Shown: positions 51,752-60,946 of the stretch, one piece after another
Layout: the number at the start of each line of letters is the position of its first letter
Position numbering within the stretch: position 1 is the first letter of the stretch
Source: Streptomyces sp. MMBL 11-1
GTDB taxonomy: Bacteria > Actinomycetota > Actinomycetes > Streptomycetales > Streptomycetaceae
Assembly (NCBI RefSeq): GCF_028622875.1
Contig: NZ_CP117709.1
Coordinates: 1,612,001-1,676,000 of the forward strand
Reading direction: 5' to 3'
Length of the DNA stretch: 64,000 nucleotides
Program-made: the position numbers and the translations under genes
The notes under the pieces: model-generated
The model's input: only the letters and a program-made list of their open reading frames with translations
Told to the model about the DNA's origin: nothing
Databases searched by the model: none

Positions 51752-53245
51752 TCAGCGGTCGTGGAGCCGGTTGGCCGTATGGACGGCGCGGAGCACGGCC
51801 GCCGCCTTGTTGCGGCACTCGGTGTCCTCGGCGACCGGGTCGGAGTCGGCGACGACCCCGGCTCCGGCCTGGACGTACGCGGTGCCGTCGCGGAGCAGGG
51901 CGGTCCGGATGGCGATGGCGGTGTCGGAGTCCCCGGCGAAGTCGAGGTAGCCGACGCAGCCCCCGTACAGTCCGCGGCGGCTCGGCTCCAGCTCCTCGAT
52001 GATCTGCATGGCGCGGGGCTTGGGGGCGCCGGAGAGGGTGCCCGCGGGGAAGCAGGCGGTCAGGACGTCGAAGGCGGTGCGGTCCTCGGTGACGCGGCCG
52101 GTGACGGTGGAGACGATGTGCATCACATGGGAGTAGCGCTCGATCGACATGAAGTCGACAACCTCGACGCTGCCGGGCTGGCAGACCCGCCCCAGGTCGT
52201 TGCGGCCCAGGTCGACGAGCATCAGGTGCTCGGCGCGCTCCTTGGGGTCGGCGAGGAGTTCGTCGGCGAGCGCCTGGTCCTGCTGCGGGGTGGCGCCCCG
52301 GTGCCGGGTCCCGGCGATCGGGTGGACCATGGCCCGGCCGTCCTCGACCTTGACGAGGGCCTCGGGGCTGGAGCCGACGACGTCGAACCCGTCGAAACGG
52401 AAGAGGTACATGTACGGCGACGGGTTGGTGGCCCGCAGCACCCGGTAGACGTCCAGGGCGCTCGCCGTGCACGGGGTCTCGAAGCGCTGGGAGGGGACGA
52501 CCTGGAAGGCCTCGCCCGCCCGGATCCGCTCCTTGATGTCCACGACGGCGTCCTGGTAGGCCTCGCCGCCCCACAGCGCGGTGTACGGCGGCAGCTCGGA
52601 CGGGGGCAGGACGGCCGGGGCGTTCTCGACCGGGCGGCGGAGGTCCCGCTCCATCGCGTCGAGGCGGGCGACGGCGTCCGCGTGGGCCTCGTCGACGCCG
52701 GTGTCGAGGTCGTTGTGGTTGATCGCGTTGGCGATCAACAGGACGGTTCCGTGGCGGTGGTCGAGAACGGCGAGGTCCGAGGTGAGGAGCATCGTCAGCT
52801 CGGGCAGCCGCAGATCGTCGCGGCCGTGCTCGCCGATCTTCTCCAGGCGGCGTACGACGTCGTAGCCGAGGTAGCCGACCATGCCACCGGTGAACGGCGG
52901 CAGGGCCGCGTCGCCGACCAGGTCGCGCGGGGTGTGCAGGGTCTCGACGGTGGCGCGCAGCGCGTCCAGCGGATCGCCGGTCACCGGGACGCCCACGGGC
53001 GGGGTGCCGAGCCAGTGGACCTCGCCGTCGCGGGCGGTGAGGGTGGCGTCGCTGCGGACGCCGATGAACGAGTAGCGCGACCAGGTCCGGCCGTTCTCGG
53101 CGGATTCGAGCAGGAAGGTGCCGGGGCGTTCGGCGGCGAGCTTGCGGTACAGGCCGACCGGCGTGTCGCCGTCCGCCAGGAGGCGGCGGCTGACCGGGAC
53201 GACGCGCCGGTCGACGGCCAGTTTGCGGAAGGTGGCGAGATCCAT
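51752..53245 (-). CDS. trpE: Anthranilate synthase component I
   Basis: The 497-residue enzyme makes anthranilate from chorismate with ammonia or with the glutaminase subunit TrpG (not in the window). The N-terminal part holds the Trp feedback motif '[10 protein letters not shown]' (LLES), and '[16 protein letters not shown]'. The chorismate-binding domain has '[21 protein letters not shown]', '[15 protein letters not shown]', '[12 protein letters not shown]', and '[20 protein letters not shown]...[11 protein letters not shown]'. The start at 53245 lies 11 bases after the hisI stop, so hisI and trpE are one operon. No Trp-rich leader lies directly before it. Confidence 0.97.
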   Translation of the reverse strand: MDLATFRKLAVDRRVVPVSRRLLADGDTPVGLYRKLAAERPGTFLLESAENGRTWSRYSFIGVRSDATLTARDGEVHWLGTPPVGVPVTGDPLDALRATVETLHTPRDLVGDAALPPFTGGMVGYLGYDVVRRLEKIGEHGRDDLRLPELTMLLTSDLAVLDHRHGTVLLIANAINHNDLDTGVDEAHADAVARLDAMERDLRRPVENAPAVLPPSELPPYTALWGGEAYQDAVVDIKERIRAGEAFQVVPSQRFETPCTASALDVYRVLRATNPSPYMYLFRFDGFDVVGSSPEALVKVEDGRAMVHPIAGTRHRGATPQQDQALADELLADPKERAEHLMLVDLGRNDLGRVCQPGSVEVVDFMSIERYSHVMHIVSTVTGRVTEDRTAFDVLTACFPAGTLSGAPKPRAMQIIEELEPSRRGLYGGCVGYLDFAGDSDTAIAIRTALLRDGTAYVQAGAGVVADSDPVAEDTECRNKAAAVLRAVHTANRLHDR

Positions 53246-53256
53246 GGCCGGTGACC

Positions 53257-53634
53257 TTACTTTCCGAGAGGCAGGACGTCGGCGTCGAAGCAGGTGCGGT
53301 CGCCGGTGTGGCAGGCGGCGCCGGTCTGGTCGACCTTGACGAGGACGGTGTCGGCGTCGCAGTCCAGGGCGACGGACTTCACGTGCTGGACGTGGCCGGA
53401 GGTGTCGCCCTTGACCCAGTACTCCTGGCGGCTGCGCGACCAGTAGGTGCAGCGGCCCGTGGTGAGGGTGCGGTGCAGCGCCTCGTCGTCCATCCAGCCG
53501 AGCATGAGCACCTCGCCGGTGTCGTACTGCTGGGCGATGGCCGGGACCAGACCGTCGGCGCCGCGCTTGAGGCGGGCGGCGATGGCCGGGTCGAGGCTGC
53601 TGGCGGGCGGCGTGGCGCCGGGCGGGCTCGTCAT
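53257..53634 (-). CDS. hisI: Phosphoribosyl-AMP cyclohydrolase
   Basis: The 125-residue zinc enzyme opens the adenine ring in histidine synthesis (third step). '[42 protein letters not shown]' is the family core. The metal ligands are in '[26 protein letters not shown]' (DxDxD and the two Cys). It is monofunctional: no HisE domain is fused. The ATG at 53634 is the start with similarity. It is separated from the main his cluster by 7 kb and read with trpE. Confidence 0.96.
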   Translation of the reverse strand: MTSPPGATPPASSLDPAIAARLKRGADGLVPAIAQQYDTGEVLMLGWMDDEALHRTLTTGRCTYWSRSRQEYWVKGDTSGHVQHVKSVALDCDADTVLVKVDQTGAACHTGDRTCFDADVLPLGK

Positions 53635-53718
53635 GGGCCCATTGTGCCGTGGCGGCGAGGGCGCTCCGGGAGGACGTCCACTGGGCGGACCCCGGGCGCC
53701 GGTCGTACGCTGGCGGGC

Positions 53719-54351
53719 ATGTCGACCCATGCGAAGCGTGAACGTCTTCTGCTCGCCGATCTGTTGGAAGCGGCCGGTCCCGAGGCCCTGACCCTGTGCG
53801 ACGGCTGGAAGACCCGCGACCTGGCCGCCCACGTGGTGGTCCGCGAACGCCGGGCGGACGCGGCGGGCGGGCTGCTGGTGGGCGCGCTGAAGGCGCGGCT
53901 GGAGCGGGTGCAGGCGGAGTTCGCGGCGAAGCCGTACGAGGAACTGATCCAGCTGATCCGTACCGGCCCGCCCCGGTTCTCCCCGATGTCCCTCAAGCAG
54001 ATCGACGAGGCGGCGAACACCGTCGAGTTCTTCGTCCACGCGGAGGACGTGCGCCGGGCCCAGCCCGACTGGTCGCGCCGCGAGCTGGACCCGGTCTTCG
54101 CCGATGTGCTGTGGTCACGCACCGAGCGGACGGCCCGGCTGCTGGGCCGCAGGTCCCCGGTGGGGCTGGTGCTGCGCCGCCCGGACGGCCAGACGGCGGT
54201 GGCCCACAAGGGGGCCCCGGTGGTGACGGTGACCGGGGAGCCCGCCGAGCTGCTGCTGTACGCGTTCGGCCGGCAGGACGCGGCGGACGTCGAGGTGGAG
54301 GGCGACCAGGCGGCGGTGGAGCGGCTGAGGGCGGCGGAGCTGGGCATGTAG
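53719..54351 (+). CDS. TIGR03085 family metal-binding protein (DinB-like, maleylpyruvate isomerase N-terminal fold)
   Basis: The 210-residue protein starts '[45 protein letters not shown]', the actinobacterial TIGR03085 opening. The His in '[11 protein letters not shown]' and those in '[14 protein letters not shown]' are likely metal ligands of the DinB fold. A C-terminal small domain ends '[18 protein letters not shown]'. Members may use mycothiol or another thiol, but this one's role is not known. It is divergent from hisI with an 84-bp gap. Confidence 0.9.
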   Translation: MSTHAKRERLLLADLLEAAGPEALTLCDGWKTRDLAAHVVVRERRADAAGGLLVGALKARLERVQAEFAAKPYEELIQLIRTGPPRFSPMSLKQIDEAANTVEFFVHAEDVRRAQPDWSRRELDPVFADVLWSRTERTARLLGRRSPVGLVLRRPDGQTAVAHKGAPVVTVTGEPAELLLYAFGRQDAADVEVEGDQAAVERLRAAELGM

Positions 54352-54397
54352 GACCGGGGTCCGGGGTTCCGGACCCCTTCGAGCGTCGCGGACCGCT

Positions 54398-55678
54398 TCA
54401 GTCGCCGAGCAGTCGCCGCGCCGCCAGGGCGAGCGAGACCTCGACCGCGTCCCGGGGGCGGGTGAGGCAGCGGCCGGTGAGCTGTTCGAAGCGGCGGAGC
54501 CGGTTGAGGACGGTGTTGCGGTGGCAGTAGAGCCGCGCGCCCGCCCGCTGCGCCGAGCCGTCCGCGTCCAGCCAGGCGGTGAGGGTCTCCACGATGACGT
54601 CGCGGTCGGCGGGGTCCAGCCGGTCCAGCGGCCCCAGCACCCGGCCCGCGAGCGCGGCGGCGAGCGCGGGGGAGGACACGACGAGGGCGTCCGGGAGGTT
54701 CTCGTCGAGCAGGATGGTGCCTCCGGACGCGGGGCAGGCGCGCAGCGCGGTCTCCGCCAGCCGGCGGGCATCGCCGAGGGCGGCCAGGCCCTCGACGGCG
54801 GAGCCGATCCCGGCCCGGGCGCCGGGCGGTACGTCCAGCGCGGCGGCCAGCGCGCTCAGCTCGCCCGGCCGGCCCGTCAGCGGCAGGATCGCGAACTCGG
54901 CGTCCGGGCCCGGGTGCCAGAGCACCGGGACCTCCGTGGCGGCGACGGGCAGCGCCGCCGGGCGGCCGGCGGGCCCCGGCCCGCTCGGGGCCCCGGCCAC
55001 CGCGAGCACGGCGTACCGGCCCTGTTCCGGCAGCCCCAGCATCGCGGCCGCCTCGGCGAGGTCCGCGATCCGGGCGGTTCCGTCCAGCAGGGCCGCGATC
55101 ATCAGCCGCTGCCGGTTCTCGCGCCGCCAGGACAGCCGCCGCTCGGCCTGCCGGTAGGCGTCCGCCACGATCCCGCAGTGCTCGTCGACGAAGTTCCACA
55201 CGTCGGCGGCGACATGGACGAGCAGCCGGACGTCGTCGGGGTCGCGCCGGGCGGTCTCGTCCACGAGGTCCTGCCAGACCATCGCGCCGCCCATCCGGAA
55301 GGCGTGCAGGACGGCGTCGAGCGGCACGCCCTGCTCGGCCCTGATCTCGCCGATCCAGCGGGAGGTGCGATGGGCGGACTCCCGGAACTCCCGGGGCTGG
55401 ATCAGAGAACCGACGTTGTGCCGCAGCGAGTGGTGGACCTCCTGCCAGACCTCGGCCCGGCCGGAGTCGATGGCCGCCCGGTAGCCGGGCTCCTGGGCGT
55501 ACAGGGCCTCGACGAGCCGGTCGGTGAGGGCCGGCAGCGACGCGACGAGGACCCGGGCGGCCCGGTGCAGCACCTCGACGGCCTCACGGTCGGCCAGGGA
55601 CCGGAAGCGGTGCGGCAACGGCGTTGCCGTGGACGGGCCGCGCAGCGCCCCGATCCGCGAACGTACGACCTGTGGCAT
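54398..55678 (-). CDS. PucR/CdaR-type transcriptional regulator
   Basis: The 426-residue protein has an N-terminal helical domain ('AQEPGYRAAIDSGRAEVWQEVHHSLRHNVGSLIQ', 'GEIRAEQGVPLDAVLHAFRMGG'), a middle GGDEF-like regulatory region, and the C-terminal PucR helix-turn-helix 'ETLTAWLDADGSAQRAGARLYCHRNTVLNRLRRFEQLTG'. Such regulators control purine, lipid or secondary metabolism. The ATG at 55678 (MPQVVRSR) has GGAGG 6 bases upstream; the GTG at 55690 is less likely. A TetR-type dyad lies about 110 bp upstream. Confidence 0.92.
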   Translation of the reverse strand: MPQVVRSRIGALRGPSTATPLPHRFRSLADREAVEVLHRAARVLVASLPALTDRLVEALYAQEPGYRAAIDSGRAEVWQEVHHSLRHNVGSLIQPREFRESAHRTSRWIGEIRAEQGVPLDAVLHAFRMGGAMVWQDLVDETARRDPDDVRLLVHVAADVWNFVDEHCGIVADAYRQAERRLSWRRENRQRLMIAALLDGTARIADLAEAAAMLGLPEQGRYAVLAVAGAPSGPGPAGRPAALPVAATEVPVLWHPGPDAEFAILPLTGRPGELSALAAALDVPPGARAGIGSAVEGLAALGDARRLAETALRACPASGGTILLDENLPDALVVSSPALAAALAGRVLGPLDRLDPADRDVIVETLTAWLDADGSAQRAGARLYCHRNTVLNRLRRFEQLTGRCLTRPRDAVEVSLALAARRLLGD

Positions 55679-55787
55679 GGCGGCCTCCACCGGGAATCGG
55701 CCGACCGCGCGAGCGGCGGGCCCGGCGCACCCGGCCCGGTCGGGGCGCGAGCGCGGCGTACACGATCCTGACGCCCGCAGAATGACA

Positions 55788-55803
55788 TACCGCCCAGTCG
55801 GTA
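55788..55803. promoter_or_regulatory. Dyad resembling a TetR-family operator
   Basis: TACCG (55788-55792), CCCAGT, CGGTA (55799-55803) is a perfect inverted repeat with the CCG...CGG look of many actinobacterial TetR sites. It lies about 110 bp upstream of the PucR gene. The regulator is unknown. Confidence 0.4.
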
Positions 55804-55939
55804 CCTAGAGGTCTGCGCGGAACTCGTCATCACGGTCTCGCAACCTCCCGGCCTTCACGGGGCCCGGAGAACCGGCGTGAGCAGGTGAGACCGTCACCGC
55901 GGCCGGCTCTTCGGGGCCGAGCGGGAGAGGGAGGAGGTT

Positions 55940-56074
55940 TCACTCGGTCAGGACCGTGCCCGTGGCGTCGGATACGAACGGCCGCGTCCACCACCGTGCC
56001 CGCGCGGGCACGACCAGGGCCGCGTCATACTCGGCGACCAGGTCCCGTTCCTCCCTGGCGGGTACGTCCCTCAT
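55940..56074 (-). CDS. Small ORF, 44 residues, strong codon bias
   Basis: A 44-residue frame from ATG 56074 to TGA reads with high third-position G+C: MRDVPAREERDLVAEYDAAL, then VVPARARWWTRPF and VSDATGTVLTE. It has no hydrophobic segment. I do not recognise it. There is no good ribosome site, but two tandem copies of CTCCGCACTGC lie just upstream (about 56077-56098). It lies in the 450-bp gap between the PucR gene and a membrane protein gene. It could be a real small protein or the tail of a lost gene. Confidence 0.4.
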   Translation of the reverse strand: MRDVPAREERDLVAEYDAALVVPARARWWTRPFVSDATGTVLTE

Positions 56075-56130
56075 CCGCAGTGCGGAGGCAGTGCGGAGAC
56101 GGTCCGCCGCGGGGGACGATGCGCGGTGCC

Positions 56131-56673
56131 ATGCCCAGGACCAGCATGTGCGTCATGACGTCGGTGACCCTGCCTCTCCCCGCCTCCGCGCCCGCGCCTG
56201 TCTGGGCTCGCCGCGCCGCCCACGCGATCGCCCTGTGCGCCGTCCCGTCCGGCCTGTGGCGCATCGCCATGGCTTTTGGTGTTCCTGTGGGCTACAGCGA
56301 CCAGGTGCTGCGCGACGTCTTCGACATCCCGGGCTGGGGCATCGCCTACGTCGTCGGCCTCTCCGTCCTCGCCGAGCTGGCCGCTCTGTTTCCGCTGCTG
56401 CTCGTCAGCGACCGGTGGCGACCGCTGCGTCCCGGGGTCCTCGCCCCGCTGGCCTGGACCGCCTCGGGCGCCCTGGTTCTGATGGCGTCGTGGCAACTCG
56501 TGGTCGCCGTCACCGTCGAGAGCCGGACGTACCTGTCGAGCGGTACGGCACAGACGGTCTGGGGCCTCGCCTTCGCTCCGCTGTTCGCCATCCCGGCCCT
56601 GATGACCGCGGTGACCTGGTCGTACGCCAAGCGGCACCGGACACGGGGACAAGTGCGTGCGGACACCCCTTAG
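56131..56673 (+). CDS. Small membrane protein of unknown function
   Basis: The protein of about 180 residues has four hydrophobic segments: 'AAHAIALCAVPSGLWRIAMAFG', 'GIAYVVGLSVLAELAALFPLLLV', 'VLAPLAWTASGALVLMASWQLVVAV' and 'GLAFAPLFAIPALMTAVTWSYA'. It ends with a basic tail. The motif 'WRIAMAFGVPVGYSDQVLRDVFDIPGWG' between the first two looks conserved-like. The start is uncertain: ATG at 56119, 56131, 56146 and 56155 are all in frame. Its stop overlaps the stop of the convergent LuxR gene by 3-4 bases. Confidence 0.7.
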   Translation: MPRTSMCVMTSVTLPLPASAPAPVWARRAAHAIALCAVPSGLWRIAMAFGVPVGYSDQVLRDVFDIPGWGIAYVVGLSVLAELAALFPLLLVSDRWRPLRPGVLAPLAWTASGALVLMASWQLVVAVTVESRTYLSSGTAQTVWGLAFAPLFAIPALMTAVTWSYAKRHRTRGQVRADTP

Positions 56674-59600
56674 GGGCTCAGCAGCCTGGCCAGTTCGGTG
56701 CGGGAGCGGATGCCGAGGGCGGCGAAGACATTGCGGAGGTGATGGTCGACCGTGCGGGGGCTGAGCGACAGCCGCAGCGCCACTTCCCGGTTGGTGGCCC
56801 CCTCCGCGACGCAGCGGGCGATGCGTTGCTGCTGGGGAGTGAGCGCCGCCAGCGGTTCGTCCGCCGCGTTCCGCCGGGCCGGGGCCTGCTCCCCCGCGGC
56901 TCGCAGCTCCCCGGCCGCCCGGTCCGCCCAGGCGCGGGCCGAGCAGCGCTGGAAGGCGACCAGGGCGTCGCGCAGCGGGCCGCGGGCCTCGCGGGTGCGC
57001 CGGCGGCGGCGCAGCCACTGTCCGTACAGCAGCTGGGTGCGGGCCCGTTCGAAGTCGCCGCCCGCGCGGCCGTGGTGGGCCAGGGCCTCGGCGTAGCGGG
57101 CGTCGGCCTCGTCGGCGGGGGCCAGCAGGGCCCGGCAGCGGGCCAGTTGGGCGGGCGCTCCCGCGTCGGCGGTCCGGGCGGCCCAGGACGCGAACTCGTC
57201 GACGGCGGCCCGGAGTTCGCAGGACTCCTCGGGCAGGCGACCGCCCAGCACCGCGGCCTCGACCCAGCAGGGCACGGCGAGCATCCGGGCGGCGAAGTGG
57301 CCCCGGCCGGGGCCGGTTCCCACGAGGGGGGCCAGCCGGGCGGCGGCTTCGCCGGGCCGCCCGGAGGCCAGGTCCGCGCGGGCCCGTGCCCAGGTGGCGA
57401 GGGTGACGGCCTGGGACAGTCCGTGCGGCCCCGCCCCGGCCAGCGCGGCGTCCCCGTGCGCGGCGCACGCCTCCGCGGGGCCCTCCACGGACGCGGCGAG
57501 GGCGAGCACGGCGTGCAGACGGGCGGAGCTGTTGGGCTGCCCCGCAAGGCGGGCGGCGTGCAGCCCTTCCAGGGCGTGGGCCCGCGCCCCGGCGTGCCGG
57601 CCGGCCCGCAGTTCGGCGTAGGCGAGGTGTTCGAGGGCTCCGGGCAGCAGCGCGTCGGGCCCCCTGGTCCGTACGGCGGCGAGCGCGCGGGCGCCCGCGC
57701 GGCAGGCGGCGGCCACGTCCCCGAGGACCAGGGCGGCGACCCCGGCCCGGAGCAGCGCGGCCGGGTCGCCGGGTTCGCGGGCGGGGTCGAGGCAGCGGCG
57801 GAGCAGGGCGTGGCCCTCGGCCGTGCGGCCTTCGAGCACGGCGCACATGCCGGCCCGGTAGTGCTCCAGGCCCGCCTCCAGCGGGGAGCGGGCGAGGCGG
57901 TTCATGGCGTCGAGGTAGCCGAGCGCGTCCCCCGCCGCCCAGGCGGCCTCGGCCGCGCCGAGAAGGGCGTCGAGGGCCCGGCGGGGATCGTGCGGGCCGA
58001 GCAGCCCGGCCGCGGCGAGCAGCGCTTCGTGGGCGTCGGCCGCGGGCCCGGAGCGCAGGGCCAGCATGCCGTGGACGTAGGGGGCGAGGCCCCGTGCGGG
58101 CTCGGCGGCCGGCCCCGCCGTGCCGGGCGCCCGAGGTCCGGTCCTGGCCAGCAGGGCCCGGGCCAGGGACGGGTCGCCCGCCAGCCCTGCCTGCTCGGCC
58201 GCCGCGGCGAACCGGGCCGCCCGCAGCGCGGGTTCGGCGGAGAGCAGGGCGGCGCGGACCAGGGCGGCGGAGCGTTCGGCGTGCGGGAAGGGGGCGTCGG
58301 CGGCTGCTTCGAGCCGTGCGGCCAGCGCGGCATCCGGTCCGGGCGCGGCACAGGCCCGCTGGACGAGTGCGGCGAGCGGGACGGGCGGGGGCGCGGGGAC
58401 CCGGGCGGCCGGAGGGTGCGTAAGGGCTCTGCCCGGAGAGGCCGTCGTGGCCTCCGCCGGTGCGCCGATGATGGCCGGGGCGGCCGGAGGGGGTGGGGTG
58501 CCGGTCCCCGGAGGGGCCACCGCGGGCGCCGCCGGAGCGGCGTCCGGCCGTGCGGCCCGGGCCCGGTCGCCGGTCTCCGTCAGCAGGGTGGCGAGCAGTT
58601 CGTGGGCGGCGCGGCGGTGGGCCCAGGGGGCGTGGTGGAGCACGGCGCGGGCGACCAGGCGGTCGGCGAAGTGGACGCGGCTGCCCGCCCGTTGGAGGAG
58701 GCCGGCGGTGGCGGAGGCGCCGAACAAGGCCCGGTCCAGGAAGTCCCGGGGCAGTCCGCCGCGGGTGCCCGCGCGCAGCAGGAGCAGGGCGTCCGCCCCG
58801 GCGCCGTCCGGCTCGTGCTCCTGGGCGGCGGCGGCGAGCAGGAGCAGGGCCCGGGTCCGGTCGGGCAGGCCGTCGAGGCGTTCGGCGTGGGCGGCGAGCA
58901 CCGCTTCGGCGCCGGGCAGGGGGAAGGGCAGCGGGGTGCGGCCTGCTAGCTGGTCCGGGGTGAGGCGGCCGGTGAGCCCGGCGAGCAGGCGGGGGTTTCC
59001 GGCCGCCTCACGGAGAAGCTCGGCGCGCACGATCGGGTCGATCCCTTCCGTACCGGGGGCCGTGCCGGGGGCCGCCCCGGGGGCCAGCCGGTCCAGGAGC
59101 GCCGATGCCGCGGCCTGGCCCAGGGGCCCGAGAGGGAGCGCGGGCAGCCCGGCGAAGACCGTGCCGTCGACGGCCGAGAGGAGGACGGCGATCCGGCTGC
59201 CCGCGCCCAGTCCGCGGGCCACGAAGGCGAGGGCGCTCCGGGACGCCTGGTCCCAGGTGTGCGCGTCGTCGACGCAGACCAGCAGGGGCCGCCCGGCGCC
59301 GAGTTCCCGCAGCCGGGCGGCCAGTGCGTCGGGGGTGATGGCCGGGGGCGGGGCGGCGGGCGGCCCCTGCTGGTCCGCGTCAGGGGCGGCGGGCGAAAGG
59401 GCGGCGGCGTGGCCCGAGCCGAGCAGGGCGTGCAGCCCGCCGCAGGGCACGGCACGCGCCGCGGGGTCGGCCGTGGCGTAGAGCACGGGGCCCCGGGCGC
59501 GGTGCGCTTCGGCGGCGGCGCGCAGCAGCGCCGTACGGCCGAGACCGGGGGACGCGGCCAGCACGAGCGCCCCTCCGTCACCTCGCCGCAGATGGGCCAA

Positions 59601-59678
59601 CAGGGTTTCCAGGATGGCGAGTTCATCGTCCCGGCCGTACAGCCGGAGCGGACTGCGCACGGTCGTCGATGGGGTCAC
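56670..59678 (-). CDS. Large ATP-binding LuxR-family regulator (LAL)
   Basis: The 1002-residue protein has an N-terminal AAA/STAND-type ATPase: 'YGRDDELAILETLLAHL', Walker A 'LAASPGLGRTALL' (the usual GKT/S is GRT, so nucleotide binding may be weak), and Walker B 'LLVCVDDAHTWDQASRSALAFV'. A long Ala-rich helical, TPR-like middle region follows, then the LuxR HTH at the end ('LTPQQQRIARCVAEGATNREVALRLSLSPRTVDHHLRNVFAALG'). Such LAL regulators control antibiotic clusters or sugar use. GTG 59678 begins 'MTPSTTVRSPLRLYGR'. It lies next to a secreted lipase gene transcribed in the same direction, a possible target. Confidence 0.9.
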   Translation of the reverse strand: MTPSTTVRSPLRLYGRDDELAILETLLAHLRRGDGGALVLAASPGLGRTALLRAAAEAHRARGPVLYATADPAARAVPCGGLHALLGSGHAAALSPAAPDADQQGPPAAPPPAITPDALAARLRELGAGRPLLVCVDDAHTWDQASRSALAFVARGLGAGSRIAVLLSAVDGTVFAGLPALPLGPLGQAAASALLDRLAPGAAPGTAPGTEGIDPIVRAELLREAAGNPRLLAGLTGRLTPDQLAGRTPLPFPLPGAEAVLAAHAERLDGLPDRTRALLLLAAAAQEHEPDGAGADALLLLRAGTRGGLPRDFLDRALFGASATAGLLQRAGSRVHFADRLVARAVLHHAPWAHRRAAHELLATLLTETGDRARAARPDAAPAAPAVAPPGTGTPPPPAAPAIIGAPAEATTASPGRALTHPPAARVPAPPPVPLAALVQRACAAPGPDAALAARLEAAADAPFPHAERSAALVRAALLSAEPALRAARFAAAAEQAGLAGDPSLARALLARTGPRAPGTAGPAAEPARGLAPYVHGMLALRSGPAADAHEALLAAAGLLGPHDPRRALDALLGAAEAAWAAGDALGYLDAMNRLARSPLEAGLEHYRAGMCAVLEGRTAEGHALLRRCLDPAREPGDPAALLRAGVAALVLGDVAAACRAGARALAAVRTRGPDALLPGALEHLAYAELRAGRHAGARAHALEGLHAARLAGQPNSSARLHAVLALAASVEGPAEACAAHGDAALAGAGPHGLSQAVTLATWARARADLASGRPGEAAARLAPLVGTGPGRGHFAARMLAVPCWVEAAVLGGRLPEESCELRAAVDEFASWAARTADAGAPAQLARCRALLAPADEADARYAEALAHHGRAGGDFERARTQLLYGQWLRRRRRTREARGPLRDALVAFQRCSARAWADRAAGELRAAGEQAPARRNAADEPLAALTPQQQRIARCVAEGATNREVALRLSLSPRTVDHHLRNVFAALGIRSRTELARLLSP

Positions 59679-59824
59679 ACCGGCACCGTACGTTCGTGCC
59701 GGCGAGGGTGGAAGCGGCGCGTCCGGGGCGCGGTCGGGGACGGCCCGGTGCGGTGCGCGCTCCCAGCCGGAGCCCTGCCGCGCTGTGCCGGAGCACAGTG
59801 CGGCAGGGCCCCGGGGCGCCGGGA

Positions 59825-60745
59825 TTACGCGGTGTGCGGGCAGTTGCCCCGGTACTCCGCGATGGTCAGGCTCGGCTGCGGGAGCGGGCAGAGGAACTGC
59901 TCGTAGCGGGTGTCGTTGTCGATGAAGCGCTTCAGCCACGAAATGCTGTATTTCGCGATCGTGGTGTTGGACGTGTTGGGCGTGAAGTGCGAGGCCCCTC
60001 GCAGCTCCAGGTACGCCTTGTCCAGCGACGCGGGCAGCGACCGGTAGAACGGCTCGGAGTGCGTGGCGACGGAGGCGACGGTGTCACCGTCCGCGCCGAC
60101 GATCAGCGTGGGCGTGCGCAGTTCGGGCCAGGTCTTGTCGGTGTTCCAGCCGGTCAGCGGGATCGCCGCCTTCAGCGAGGGGCGGCTCTTGGCGGCCTCC
60201 AAGGAGCCGCCACCGCCCATCGAGTGGCCCATCACACCGAGCCGGGAGGCATCGACCCGGGCCCGCACCGAGCTGCGCTGGGTGAGGTAGTCCAGTGCGG
60301 CGAGGAGTTGGCGGCCACGGCTGTCGGGCTGGTCGAGCGTGGTGTTGGTGTCGATGGTGAAGACCACGAAGCCCTGCGAGGCCAGGCGCGGTCCGAGCCA
60401 GGCGATGGAGGACTCGTAGGCGGTGAAGCCGGGCGAGATGACGACCGCGCCGAAGGTGCCGTCGGCGGTGGACGACGGGTAGTAGATGGTGCCCCCGCCG
60501 AAGCCGCTCGCGGCGAGCGAGGAGACGGAGGTCTGCGAGGTGGCGTAGGAGCCGCGGCTCGCCTCGATGGAGGCGTTGGTGGGGGCCGGGCCGCGCTCGT
60601 AGGGGTTGTCGGCGGCCTGGGCGCCCGGGACCAGAGCGGTCATCAGGAGACCGGCGGTGGCCGCGGCTGCGGTCAGCAGACCCGCGAGCGTACGGGGGCG
60701 GCTCGGGCGCGGGGGGACGGTGCCGGAGGGGAGGTGCTGCTGCAC
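59825..60745 (-). CDS. Secreted cutinase/lipase of the PET-hydrolase family (S. exfoliatus lipase type)
   Basis: The 306-residue alpha/beta hydrolase has a signal peptide (to about residue 45, '[24 protein letters not shown]'). The mature part closely resembles S. exfoliatus lipase and Thermobifida cutinases: '[10 protein letters not shown]', '[11 protein letters not shown]', '[13 protein letters not shown]'. The triad is Ser175 in 'GHSMGGGG', Asp221 in 'GADGDT' and His253 in 'ASHFTPN'. Phe107 replaces the Tyr of the oxyanion site in true PET-degrading cutinases. Cys286 and Cys302 can form the C-terminal disulfide. Esters such as triglycerides or cutin are the likely substrates. GTG 60745 has GAGAGGA upstream. 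Confidence 0.93.
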   Translation of the reverse strand: MQQHLPSGTVPPRPSRPRTLAGLLTAAAATAGLLMTALVPGAQAADNPYERGPAPTNASIEASRGSYATSQTSVSSLAASGFGGGTIYYPSSTADGTFGAVVISPGFTAYESSIAWLGPRLASQGFVVFTIDTNTTLDQPDSRGRQLLAALDYLTQRSSVRARVDASRLGVMGHSMGGGGSLEAAKSRPSLKAAIPLTGWNTDKTWPELRTPTLIVGADGDTVASVATHSEPFYRSLPASLDKAYLELRGASHFTPNTSNTTIAKYSISWLKRFIDNDTRYEQFLCPLPQPSLTIAEYRGNCPHTA

Positions 60746-60890
60746 GGGGGGGGTCCTCTCGGTGGTGGCGGGAACCTCACCACGCGAGGCCCACGAAGCC
60801 CGTCGTCCGGGGGCTCGGGGTGCGCCGCGTGGCCACCGACGTCGTCCGTCGGCGTTCGCCACTCTCACGCCGCGTCCCGTGAACACGCAT

Positions 60891-60931
60891 CGGCGGTATC
60901 ACCGGCCTCGGGCGGGCCGGTGATACCGCCG
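60891..60931. terminator. 17-bp perfect hairpin after hisF
   Basis: 60891-60907 pairs exactly with 60915-60931 across a 7-nt loop. It lies 16 bp past the hisF stop on the minus strand and ends the his transcript before the lipase gene. Confidence 0.85.
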
Positions 60932-60946
60932 GTTCTCGTCGCGGAG

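Larger units (their letters stand above)
55679..56130. other. Gap between PucR and membrane protein genes (450 bp)
   Basis: Besides the TetR-like dyad and the 44-residue frame, I see only non-coding sequence with direct repeats of CTCCGCACTGC. Promoters for PucR (minus) and the membrane protein (plus) should lie here. Confidence 0.35.
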
